Below, in pieces: positions 35,483 through 42,543 of a DNA stretch of 64,000 nt. The stretch is from the NCBI RefSeq assembly GCF_017254865.1, contig NZ_JAFKCV010000017.1:1-64000 (forward strand), written 5' to 3'. Origin of the DNA: Bowmanella dokdonensis. GTDB taxonomy: Bacteria > Pseudomonadota > Gammaproteobacteria > Enterobacterales > Alteromonadaceae. The notes under the pieces were generated by a model that worked only from the letters and a program-made list of their open reading frames with translations, did no database searches and was not told the DNA's origin. The position numbers and the translations under genes were made by a program. The number at the start of each line of letters is the position of its first letter. Within the stretch, counting starts at the first letter, position 1.

Positions 35483-36043
35483 TCACCTGGATGGTGGCTT
35501 CTGTGGTAACTTTTTGTTGGCATGTAGGTTATGACAAATAACCCAGAAATTCACCTTTTTTGTTTTAGTTGGTCGTGCAGGCAGAGGATAGGCACTTTCA
35601 ACGTGAAAGCGCATTTTTCCCCTTGCCTTCCAGACTCTGAAAACAACCTGATAGAAAATTTCATTTCCATCATCGTCTTCCAGCTTACAGGTACAATAGC
35701 GGCTGTACCCACCGTGATAGCAAAACTGGGCAGGTAATGTCTCTAATATATAGGGCAGATGAAAAGACAAAGCGTACCTGGTCGGACAAAATGCTCTTGG
35801 ATCTTCCGGTTTATGGGGATAAATCTGTGGGCCGCCAGGGTCTTTCGATTTACTGGGATCTACAGTAAAAACATGGTGTGAAATGGTGATGTACAGTGTG
35901 TACTGTTCGTTCCTCTCAGGACGACTATAGGTATGCTTTCTGGCTTCCAGGTGATCAAAGTGAATTGGTGTACCCTGGTAGTCAAAGGGCTTCCAATACT
36001 GGTATTCACTATCGGCAAGATTGAAAAGACGCTTCGAGCTCAT
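35483..36043 (-). CDS. 186-aa protein, unknown
   Basis: Soluble, aromatic- and proline-rich (MSSKRLFNLADSEYQYWKPFDYQGTPIHFDHLEARKHTY…). It contains a cysteine/histidine-rich patch AQFCYHGGYSRYCTCKLEDDDGNEIFYQVVFRVWKARG (about 110–147) and a basic tail. It lies between the Rhs tip and the inner IS21-like unit, with its own hairpin terminator-like sequence on the promoter side. No family recognised; possibly a small effector or regulator carried by the transposon. Confidence 0.55.
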   Translation of the reverse strand: MSSKRLFNLADSEYQYWKPFDYQGTPIHFDHLEARKHTYSRPERNEQYTLYITISHHVFTVDPSKSKDPGGPQIYPHKPEDPRAFCPTRYALSFHLPYILETLPAQFCYHGGYSRYCTCKLEDDDGNEIFYQVVFRVWKARGKMRFHVESAYPLPARPTKTKKVNFWVICHNLHANKKLPQKPPSR

Positions 36044-36078
36044 TTATTGTAATGATTATTTGAGGCCAGAAATAACAA

Positions 36079-36101
36079 AGGCTCCAACAAGGGAGCCTTC
36101 G
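36079..36101. terminator. hairpin between the 186-aa gene and the IS21-like unit
   Basis: AAGGCTCC–AACAA..GGGAGCCTT stem-loop, located upstream of the 186-aa gene on its strand and downstream of the recombinase gene. On the minus strand, T residues follow the stem, so it may end transcription of the istA–recombinase operon. Confidence 0.55.
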
Positions 36102-36227
36102 CCAAGTCATACTTGGATTCAGAACGTCATTACCGGACATTGCCTCGACCCTTTCGGGTTACGTGGTGTCATGCTTTCGCATGTCTGCTGCACCATGCCT
36201 ATAGTTTCGGCCTTTTTGACGGGATTG

Positions 36228-37181
36228 TCAATTCTGTTCATGGGCGGCAGGATGCGTCCGGTTATAGACTTCCCGAAGCTTCGTCATGCTCACATGCACA
36301 TAGACTTGCGTGGTGGACAAGTCGGCATGTCCCAGGAATTCCTGCACATGGCGGATATCAGCCCCGTTATCAACCATATGTGTAGCAGCAGCGTGGCGGT
36401 ACTGGTTGCAGGCACCGGTTTTGCGGATATCTGACAGTTTGATGTATTTCGCCACAAGCTCGGATAGCTGCGCCGCCCGGAACGGCTTGCCACTATTCGC
36501 CAGGAACAGGGCTTTGCCTGAGTACGAATTGGCAAACTTGGGCCTGACTTCTTTCAGGTAACGGTAAATCCACAGACAAGCATTCCTGGCTATCGGCACA
36601 TAGCGGTCTTTAAACCCCTTGCCCTGGTTCACCCGAAGATGATGCTGCTCAAAATCCACATCGTCCAGGGTCAGGGTGCCCAGCTCAAAGCGCCTGATCC
36701 CGGACGCATAGTAGGTGGCCATGATGGCTCTGTCTCTTATCCCCTTCAGACCATAATGCTCTGCCTGCTGAAGTACTTTAATCACCTCCTGCTTGCTCAG
36801 GATTGGTTTGGGCAAGCGCCTGCCATTTTTAGGCAGTTCGAAGTGCTCGACTGCATTTACCGAAACCACGCCTTTGATAAACAAGGTTCTGATCAGCACT
36901 TTCACTGCCGTCAGCCGGTACCGGATGGTCGCCCGGCACAGGGGCTCGCCATCAAGGGCTTTTCGGTATTGATTGAGGTGCTGCTGATAGCTGTCCAGCA
37001 CATCCACATCAACCAGATTGGCACTGACAATACCATGCACTTCCCCCCACTTTTGGAACAGCGATAAAGCCGCGCCTTTACTGACCACGGTGTTTTCACT
37101 CTGTCCTTTTGCCCGGCAGACTTCCAGGTAGTAATCAATACAACCCGTCAGTGTCAGGGACTTGGGTTTAGTGAGTAACAT
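36228..37181 (-). CDS. tyrosine recombinase of the IS21-like unit
   Basis: 317 aa from ATG 37181 (MLLTKPKSLTLTGCIDYYLEVCRAKG). It has an N-terminal SAM-like DNA-binding domain to about residue 105, then the catalytic domain: R in MATYYASGIRRFELGTL, QYRHAAATHMVDNGADIRHVQEFLGHADLSTTQVYVHV containing R, the GH box and the tyrosine. The first histidine of the usual HxxR box is replaced (NQYR), seen also in some active XerC-like enzymes. The gene overlaps the primase-like gene by 14 bases and its stop lies in the presumed terminal repeat of the unit. A role in resolving or integrating the element is inferred. Confidence 0.85.
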   Translation of the reverse strand: MLLTKPKSLTLTGCIDYYLEVCRAKGQSENTVVSKGAALSLFQKWGEVHGIVSANLVDVDVLDSYQQHLNQYRKALDGEPLCRATIRYRLTAVKVLIRTLFIKGVVSVNAVEHFELPKNGRRLPKPILSKQEVIKVLQQAEHYGLKGIRDRAIMATYYASGIRRFELGTLTLDDVDFEQHHLRVNQGKGFKDRYVPIARNACLWIYRYLKEVRPKFANSYSGKALFLANSGKPFRAAQLSELVAKYIKLSDIRKTGACNQYRHAAATHMVDNGADIRHVQEFLGHADLSTTQVYVHVSMTKLREVYNRTHPAAHEQN

Positions 37182-37647
37182 AACGCTGCCCCCATACCAT
37201 AATGCTGAACCTGATCGGATGCGTATAAACACAATCCCGGTACCACTGAATAATGCGAGGTGCAGGACGGCTGGGGCAGCGAAGCTTCACCCCACAGGCC
37301 GCTATCAGCTTGCCCTCATCAAATACCGGTTCAACAATGCAACCCCGGAAGATTTCATGGCCGTTGGCCTTGGTTAAGCCCAACCGTCGGAGCGCACCTC
37401 TGAAACCAGCGCCATCCGGCTTTTCAGAGGTTTGCACGTAGCGGTTGAGCTTGCGATCACAAATACCGATTTGCTGAGATGTTATGGTATCCATGCTGAT
37501 CCCCCGTCGTGCGAGCTTTTTGCAGGCCGCGGCATTAGCAAGCAAACGCTGATGGTAAATGTCGAAAAGCTGCTTCAGATACAACTCGTCTATATCAACG
37601 GACATCAGCATCTGCTCAAACTCTTCTATATGTAATTCGCTGCTCAT
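37168..37647 (-). CDS. DnaG-primase-like (toprim-adjacent) protein of the IS21-like unit
   Basis: 159 aa. The core LYLKQLFDIYHQRLLANAAACKKLARRGISMDTITSQQIGICDR, followed later by GHEIFRGCIVEPVFDEGKLIAACGVKL, matches the layout of the N-terminal subdomain of the DnaG catalytic core (the 'YLxxRGl…F…GriifPi.d..G.iigf.gR.l' pattern). The zinc ribbon and the metal-binding toprim residues are not present, so it is unlikely to be a full primase. Start codon overlaps the istB stop (ATGA) behind GGAGGGC. A DNA-binding accessory for transposition is inferred. Confidence 0.6.
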   Translation of the reverse strand: MSSELHIEEFEQMLMSVDIDELYLKQLFDIYHQRLLANAAACKKLARRGISMDTITSQQIGICDRKLNRYVQTSEKPDGAGFRGALRRLGLTKANGHEIFRGCIVEPVFDEGKLIAACGVKLRCPSRPAPRIIQWYRDCVYTHPIRFSIMVWGQRYVTH

Positions 37648-38399
37648 ACCTTGCCCTCCTTGACCGTTTTATAAAGCTTGCGCATGGATTCGCCGTGCAG
37701 TTCCAGGCGGTGAGACCGATGAATAATGCGATCCATAATGGCATCAGCCAGGGTCGGTTCCCCGATATACTCATGCCACTTACTGATGGGAAGCTGTGTG
37801 GTGATGATAAGCGATCCTGACTCGGTACGATCTTCTATCAGCTCCAGTAAATCCTGCCGGTTGCGCTCACTCAATGGAGCCATGGCCCAGTCATCCAGGA
37901 TCAGCAGTTTGAACTTGGAGAGTTGACTGCGCAGCTTTGGCAAAGAGCCGTCCTTGCGGGCAATATCCAGCTCTTCCATCAGCAGGCCGTAGCGCTTGTA
38001 CAACACCGGCAGGTTCAGTTTGATCGCCTGGTTTGCCAGCGCACAGGCAATCCAGCTTTTGCCAACACCGGTTGGCCCCGTGATAATCAAAAACTGATTG
38101 CGTATCACCCATTCGCAGTTAACCAAAGAGGCCAGATACCCTTTATCGATACCTCGTTTCGCCAGGTGGTCGATATTCTCAACACAAGCCTGGCCTTGCT
38201 TGAGTTTGGCCGCTTTGAACAGGCGTTCGCGCTTTTTCTGGGATTTGTGCTGGATTTCCTCACAGGTTAAGAAGGCCAGCACATCAAGGATGGGCATGGC
38301 AGCCATATCCGGTGTGACCAGGACTTTTTGCAGGGCATCACACATCCCCATTAGCCGTAGTGTCTGGAGGTTCTCAAAAACACTTTTTTCATTACTCAT
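37644..38399 (-). CDS. istB: IstB-like AAA+ transposition helper ATPase
   Basis: 251 aa from ATG 38399, one base after the istA stop; GGAGGGC lies 9 nt upstream. It contains the IstB N-terminal helical domain (LQTLRLMGMCDALQKVL), Walker A GPTGVGKSWIACALANQA (about 109–126), Walker B KLLILDDWAM (about 168–177) and the downstream sensor region GSLIITTQLPISKWHEYIGEPTLADAIMDRIIHRSHRLEL. Known IstB proteins assemble on target DNA and activate IstA. Full length, no visible lesion. Confidence 0.93.
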   Translation of the reverse strand: MSNEKSVFENLQTLRLMGMCDALQKVLVTPDMAAMPILDVLAFLTCEEIQHKSQKKRERLFKAAKLKQGQACVENIDHLAKRGIDKGYLASLVNCEWVIRNQFLIITGPTGVGKSWIACALANQAIKLNLPVLYKRYGLLMEELDIARKDGSLPKLRSQLSKFKLLILDDWAMAPLSERNRQDLLELIEDRTESGSLIITTQLPISKWHEYIGEPTLADAIMDRIIHRSHRLELHGESMRKLYKTVKEGKV

Positions 38400-38400
38400 G

Positions 38401-39939
38401 TTACTGCCCTCCATTCACATAATATTCCGCACCCCGCACATTGTGGTGAAGGGGCAGCTGCGACTGCACGGGGCCATCATCCTGCCCAGGCTCATCCAAA
38501 CGGCATTGCAGGATAGAGCGCACGCTGCTGACAGTCAGAGACTGGATTTCACAGGCGCACTGACAGGCCTTCTCAAAACGCGAGTGACCATATTGCCGGG
38601 CCAGTTTTTGTAATTGTGCACTGGCTCTGCAACCCTGAAGGGAGTATTCCGGCTTGTCGGCAAATTGTGCGGACACCAGCGCCAAAGCACTTTCACCAAT
38701 GCTTTTGGCCCACTGTTTAAAGTGGGCCCTGGACTGCTCTGCATAGGCCTGATGGCTTTTAGGCCGGTGACGGTTTTCGGTGGTTGCCCCGCCCTGCACA
38801 AAGCTGCGCAGATGCACTACCACCAGTTTGTGCTGGAAGTAGATTTCCACCTTGCTCTGACAGACTTTGATATCAACATGCTGGTTGGTCAGCTCATAAG
38901 GCACCGAGTACGCATGGCCAAGCACATACACATGGTAATCCCGGTTTACTTTCTGCTGATGGAGCCAGCAACCAATATCAAAGACCTTGACAGGCAAGGA
39001 GGAAAGTGCCTCTTTTTCAGCATCTTCAAACCGCTCACGGCGATTGCCTGCATAGCGCTTGAACCGGCGCTGATTTAACTGCTCCAGTAGTTCCTGCATT
39101 GCCTGGTTAATCTCGGCGATACTGAAAAACTGCCGACGGCGCAGCACCACGGTGATCCAACGGGTCACCAGTAGCACACCAATCTCAGCTAGGGATTTAT
39201 CCTGTGGCCGTCTGACCCGGGCGGGATCAATCACAAAGCCATAATGCTCAGCCAGCTCCTGATAGCTGTGATTAACTTCCGGGAATTTGCTAGGTGTGGT
39301 AACCGCAGACTTGAGGTTATCCGGCACCACCAGTTGCGGCACACCGCCATAGTAGGCGAGCATCTTCTGATGGGCCCCCAGCCAGTCTTCCAGTTTCTGC
39401 GAGCGCAGCGCCATGGCAAACACCAACTGTGAATGGCCCAGCACGCCGACAAAAATCTCCGCAAAATGCTCTTCACCGGTTTGTGTCTCAGTCCAGGGTA
39501 TGCGTTTCCCGGCAAAATCCACAAAGCAGACTTCGCCAGGAGCATAGTATTGGCGCATTGAGACATCGATGGATTTAACATATTCACGGTAGTAATGGGT
39601 GAACTGCGAGTAGCAGTAGGCATCCTGGGGGCGAATACTCCGGTACTCTTCCCACAACTGGATCAGCGTTTGGTGCCTGGCCTGCATCAGATGGTGGATA
39701 TGCGGCCAGTCCGGTTGGCGTTTTGTGCTAACTGTCGGTCCGGGTTGGCTGAGCTGACACACCAACTGGTTATCAGTCAGTTGCTCCATTTCCTCGGGTG
39801 TTAATGTCACCTCCCGCAACTTACTCCGATACGTGCGCACAGTATTAGGTGATGTACCGACAAGTTGCCCAATACGGCGGTTGGAATAATTTGTACTCAT
39901 CAGCAACCGGAGTAGCTGCCGCAATGTTTGCTTGCTCAT
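38401..39939 (-). CDS. istA: IstA-like DDE transposase (IS21 family)
   Basis: 512 aa from ATG 39939 with GGAGG at 6 nt. It has an N-terminal HTH (NYSNRRIGQLVGTSPNTVRTYRSKL) and a retroviral-integrase-like core. The core includes EVCFVDFAGKRIPW (first Asp) and GGVPQLVVPDNLKSAV (second Asp), plus the RRPQDKSLAEIGVLLVTRWI stretch supplying the catalytic Glu. A beta-barrel and basic C-terminal tail follow. Intact, so the unit is probably still able to transpose if its ends are functional. Confidence 0.93.
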   Translation of the reverse strand: MSKQTLRQLLRLLMSTNYSNRRIGQLVGTSPNTVRTYRSKLREVTLTPEEMEQLTDNQLVCQLSQPGPTVSTKRQPDWPHIHHLMQARHQTLIQLWEEYRSIRPQDAYCYSQFTHYYREYVKSIDVSMRQYYAPGEVCFVDFAGKRIPWTETQTGEEHFAEIFVGVLGHSQLVFAMALRSQKLEDWLGAHQKMLAYYGGVPQLVVPDNLKSAVTTPSKFPEVNHSYQELAEHYGFVIDPARVRRPQDKSLAEIGVLLVTRWITVVLRRRQFFSIAEINQAMQELLEQLNQRRFKRYAGNRRERFEDAEKEALSSLPVKVFDIGCWLHQQKVNRDYHVYVLGHAYSVPYELTNQHVDIKVCQSKVEIYFQHKLVVVHLRSFVQGGATTENRHRPKSHQAYAEQSRAHFKQWAKSIGESALALVSAQFADKPEYSLQGCRASAQLQKLARQYGHSRFEKACQCACEIQSLTVSSVRSILQCRLDEPGQDDGPVQSQLPLHHNVRGAEYYVNGGQ

Positions 39940-40194
39940 AATGAGCCTCCTCAATTTCAAGGTTAATGAAATCAAGGCCCGCCATGCCTGAGCCTCGGTA
40001 CACTACCGAAACTTGACAGTCAGGCATGGGAAAGCTTTAATGAAAGTGTCGAGCCAACAAATTCGACAGTTCCCGAAAAAGTCAGCATCCGCAAAATGCT
40101 GGCTTTTTCACTTTCTGTGCCTTAGTTTTATTATTTACTAAATTTGCAAGTCGATAGGCTTATCCTCCACGGTTGAATCATTAATCGTACGTGC

Positions 40195-40452
40195 TTATTG
40201 AAAGCGCTGTTTGACCAGCCACTTGGCAATATCGCACGCCAAAGCAAACCGGCCTCGTCGATTCTCAATGGGAAATATCGGAACAGGTACTTTATCTCGG
40301 CTAACAGCCTGCCTGAATGCATCGCCCGAGCGATAACCCAAAGCTCGTTGAAGATCCTTCCCACCTATCAAGTGCCCGTATTTCTCAATCAGCTCACTCT
40401 CTAGCTTTCTCTCCAGGGCTGTCTCTGGACTCAGTTGTTCCATATCAGTCAT
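40195..40452 (-). CDS. small helix-turn-helix protein
   Basis: 85 aa from ATG 40452 (MTDMEQLSPETALERKLESELIEKYGHLIGGKDLQRALGYRSGDAFRQAV…). The segment GGKDLQRALGYRSGDAFRQAVSRDKVPVPIFPIENRRGRFAL has the layout of an AlpA/excisionase-like winged HTH (recognition helix then VPVP…RRGRFA wing). It is divergent from the 329-aa gene, and the two flank a 148-bp intergenic space, so it probably regulates that gene or acts as a recombination directionality factor. Family name not known to me. Confidence 0.65.
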   Translation of the reverse strand: MTDMEQLSPETALERKLESELIEKYGHLIGGKDLQRALGYRSGDAFRQAVSRDKVPVPIFPIENRRGRFALACDIAKWLVKQRFQ

Positions 40453-40600
40453 ATAACCCTCAGGCAATAACCTTTAGTCATGGTCAGTCATTCAACCATA
40501 GAACAGATACACAGAATGTGTAGAAGGATAATTACCAGAGTTTCGATCCTTATAAATTGCGCTAAAATTTGTGTATTTAGGTGACTTAGAATAACTATGT

Positions 40601-41590
40601 GTGACGAGAGAAAATTCTACATCGCATGATGTAAAACCCGTCAAAGGGCGAGACAGGCCGAAACGTAACCCGGTAGAGATAGTCTGGACAAAGGTCTTTA
40701 TGTGGGAAGTTTGCTATGCAGCACATATAGAATTCAAAGGCTGTCAGCTTGAAAGACATTTTGAGCCTGAGAAGATAAAAACACACCGCTCTGGCACCCT
40801 GCAACGAAGTGGCAAATGGGACCGATACGTTAAGGGCAAATCAACACCCAGCCAGGAAACCGTCGCCAGAATCAAGTCCCGCTACTCAAACCCTTACTTT
40901 TATCAGTTTTCCGACTCCCGGCTGTGGACAGCCATTAGAGCAGGCAAACAGTCAGATACCTACTGGCACAGCTTTTATAGAAGTCTGCGGCCAAGTCTAC
41001 AAAAGCATGTTTTTAAGTCGGATATTGGTGAACTGAATCAACTCAGCCGAAGGAATCTCAGAGCGTCATCTATAGACGCCATATTAAGAGAAGGTGATTT
41101 GGAAGCCTTAGCCTGTCTGATTGCCTTGATGCGAGATGGACAACATCCACCGATAACCTGGACGTATCAGAAGCTAGAAAATGCCATGTGTAATCTCTTG
41201 CTCTGGACGCTGACATATTCCGTAATGAATCGTGTTCTAAACCTAATCTGGGCCTACTTCAGAGCGTTCATCATAGAAAAGAACAGAGAGCACTTTTACC
41301 ATCCAGATTTATGGGACACTGATACTGCCACCCTCAACACAATCGTTTCCGCGATCCAGTCGAATGTATTGCTTGCCGAAGATCTGGAGCTAATCCTTCC
41401 AGGCAAACAAACTCGGGAATTCCTGTACTGGAAATATAAGGGTAATACACGCCTTATTATAGAGGAAATGCTGGAGGCCAAAGCAGTAGAAACGTATGAG
41501 TTGAAGGATTCTCCGCTAGGCCTTAAGTGGCTGACTAAGCAGTTAAACAAGACCCGTTCAGAATCTGACCAGATAGGCAATATCATATAG
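40601..41590 (+). CDS. 329-aa protein at the transposon right end, unknown
   Basis: Start taken as GTG 40601; the sequence begins MTRENSTSHDVKPVKGRDRPKRNPVEIVWTKVFMWEVCYAAHIEF. It is basic and aromatic-rich, with RYVKGKSTPSQETVARIKSRYSNPYFYQFSDSRLW (about 74–109) and a hydrophobic helix CNLLLWTLTYSVMNRVLNLIWAYFRAFII (about 195–224). No catalytic motif recognised. Its stop lies 7 bp before the right inverted repeat, the place usually taken by a transposase or its accessory gene. It could recognise the outer ends or be cargo (for example a defence or exclusion protein). Confidence 0.6.
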   Translation: MTRENSTSHDVKPVKGRDRPKRNPVEIVWTKVFMWEVCYAAHIEFKGCQLERHFEPEKIKTHRSGTLQRSGKWDRYVKGKSTPSQETVARIKSRYSNPYFYQFSDSRLWTAIRAGKQSDTYWHSFYRSLRPSLQKHVFKSDIGELNQLSRRNLRASSIDAILREGDLEALACLIALMRDGQHPPITWTYQKLENAMCNLLLWTLTYSVMNRVLNLIWAYFRAFIIEKNREHFYHPDLWDTDTATLNTIVSAIQSNVLLAEDLELILPGKQTREFLYWKYKGNTRLIIEEMLEAKAVETYELKDSPLGLKWLTKQLNKTRSESDQIGNII

Positions 41591-41597
41591 CAACATG

Positions 41598-41675
41598 CAG
41601 CACAGTGATCAGCTACAAGCAGTAGAGGTGATCAGTGCTCAACAGCAGAAGCGATCAATATCGCCAGCCCCACTA
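41598..41675 (-). repeat. right terminal inverted repeat of the transposon
   Basis: Complement starts TAGTGGGGCTGGC and contains TGATCACCTCTACTG and CTGATCACTGTGCTG at exactly the spacing of the left repeat (28 and 7 bases between blocks). Immediately followed by the second GGTTCC copy. Confidence 0.85.
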
Positions 41676-41681
41676 GGTTCC
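41676..41681. repeat. target-site duplication, right copy (GGTTCC)
   Basis: Matches 33520–33525; followed by TCCTTCCTTGAGGTT, which continues the HNH frame (Ser-Phe-Leu-Glu-Val). Confidence 0.85.
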
Positions 41682-41858
41682 TCCTTCCTTGAGGTTCACC
41701 ATGTAATAAGGCTCGCCGATAATGGCCCTGACACAATCGACAATGCAGTAGCCTTATGCCCCAATTGTCACCGAGCACTTCACTACGCCGACGACATGCA
41801 TGAACGAAGAGAGTTGCTTTACGAAACGGTCAGTCGATTACGAAAAATCAGGGATTAG
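41682..41858 (+). pseudogene. HNH endonuclease, 3' part (gene split by transposon)
   Basis: Encodes SFLEVHHVIRLADNGPDTIDNAVALCPNCHRALHYADDMHERR…, the second half of a canonical HNH domain: the paired histidines in EVHHV, the asparagine in DNAVALCPNCH and the second CxxC. It is in frame with the 5' part at 32518–33525 once the transposon and one GGTTCC are removed. A spurious ATG at 41595 inside the transposon end could express this part alone, but it would lack the first CxxC. Confidence 0.92.
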
Positions 41859-42124
41859 CCACGGGTCCTTCCCAGCGCTTAATCCGAGGGTAATTCGCGC
41901 CGCATCGTTCAAATTGTGGGAGGCGCTGTGACAGCCTTTACTTCAACTATTCCTAAGCTCTCGTCTGTTAGCCCCTGGAAGCTACGGAGACAATGCTTGA
42001 GGCTAGTCTTCACGGCCTCCCTGGCTAGGTCCGCCAGATTAAGAGGTACAAAACAGGTGGTACAAAGCCCAACTTAAGGCTAACATTAAGTCGTTGTTTT
42101 AATTATGGTTTGTCGATGACGACG
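41859..42124. other. gene-free right arm of the island
   Basis: No coding frame recognised. Contains the two GGTACAAA motifs listed separately and AT-rich sequence immediately inside attR. Probably integrase-binding arm DNA. Confidence 0.5.
42046..42067 (+). repeat. candidate integrase arm sites near attR
   Basis: Two direct copies of GGTACAAA (42046–42053 and 42060–42067) 14 bp apart. A third copy lies just inside attL at 27074–27081, before the integrase start. Short direct repeats flanking both att sites are typical arm-type binding sites, but eight bases recurring three times is modest evidence. Confidence 0.4.
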
Positions 42125-42159
42125 CGTATCGAGGGTTCGAATCCCTCCCTCACCGCCAT
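42125..42159 (+). repeat. attR
   Basis: 35-bp exact copy of the tRNA-Ser 3' end (26965–26999). The downstream hairpin at 42169–42197 is presumably the original terminator of the tRNA gene, displaced by the island. Confidence 0.92.
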
Positions 42160-42168
42160 ATAAAAAGC

Positions 42169-42197
42169 AAAAACCCCGTCCAAAAGATGGGGTTTTT
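42169..42197 (+). terminator. original tRNA-Ser terminator displaced by the island
   Basis: AAAAACCCC–…–GGGGTTTTT hairpin followed by GTTTTTT, 10 bp after attR. Its place is what one expects right after the tRNA in the uninterrupted chromosome. Confidence 0.75.
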
Positions 42198-42543
42198 GTT
42201 TTTTACCCGGTGACGGGAGGATTTGGTTCGAACCCTCCGTTCGACAAATTCGTCCGGAACGAATTTGAACATCGCCTTTTACTCACTACATCCATGTAGT
42301 TCGTCCTGCGGACCAACTGAAGCTGTTGATGATTGCTCCAGGCAACCATGCTGGTGATGGCCAGGAGGGCGAAATATAGGACTTATTCTGTAATCCTTCC
42401 CGCTCTACCCCAGGATGTTTTCTGCTTTTTTTGCACCGCCCCAGATCAAGAAGCCACGGTGCGCACCGGCACAACAACTGTATATTTGAACAGCATAAAA
42501 ACATAATCTATACTGTTTATAAATACAGCATCAGGAGATCGCT
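42198..42543. other. 346-bp spacer with palindromic repeat
   Basis: No gene. It contains a GGAGG…CCTCC inverted repeat around TTCGAA (about 42217–42238) and, directly after it, CAAATTCGT–CCGGA–ACGAATTTG (42245–42267). The tandem hairpins look like an extragenic palindromic element; other copies are not in the window. Confidence 0.4.

Larger units (their letters stand above)
36226..40068 (-). mobile_element. inner IS21-like unit: istA–istB–primase-like–tyrosine recombinase
   Basis: Four overlapping or abutting minus-strand genes. Related sequences lie at both sides: TTGTCAATTCTGTT at 36225–36238 on the left and, on the complement of the right side, CTGTCGAATTTGTT ending at 40069. A third variant CTGTCAAGTTTCGG occurs inside the right end (about 40007–40020). 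Adjacent CGGGA and TTTTT tracts also agree. These look like the repeated transposase-binding ends typical of IS21. The exact tips are uncertain because gaps are needed and no clear target duplication is seen. Confidence 0.5.
33526..41675. mobile_element. 8,150-bp transposon nested in the HNH gene
   Basis: The ends read TAGCGGCGCTGGC… and …GCCAGCCCCACTA, forming ungapped 78-bp imperfect inverted repeats. It is flanked by GGTTCC duplications, and removing it restores the HNH frame. Contents left to right: secreted protein, Rhs tip with putative immunity gene, unknown 186-aa gene, an inner IS21-like unit with primase-like and recombinase genes, an HTH gene and a 329-aa unknown. Which gene product recognises the outer ends is unclear: IstA/IstB, or one of the two right-end genes. 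Confidence 0.88.
26965..42159. mobile_element. genomic island integrated in tRNA-Ser, about 15.2 kb
   Basis: Bounded by 35-bp exact direct repeats (26965–26999 and 42125–42159) derived from the tRNA 3' end, with a tyrosine integrase gene 96 bp inside the left end. Cargo includes a BRCT protein, a small membrane protein, a serine-recombinase remnant and a ParB-like/RNase HI/HNH row interrupted by a nested 8.15-kb transposon. There are no replication, conjugation or phage structural genes, so it is an integrative island that needs help to move, if it moves at all. Confidence 0.9.

Noticed and set aside
41595-41858. Stand-alone 87-aa HNH gene starting at ATG 41595
   Set aside because: The first 29 codons are transposon-end sequence and the first metal-binding CxxC is missing. 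The frame joins the 32518 gene exactly across the target duplication, so it is a 3' fragment.
26965-42159. Prophage interpretation of the island
   Set aside because: Integrase and att sites are present, but no capsid, tail, terminase, lysis or replication genes were seen.
42286-42504. 72-codon minus-strand frame after the island
   Set aside because: Cys/Trp-rich random-looking translation without ribosome site or family resemblance.
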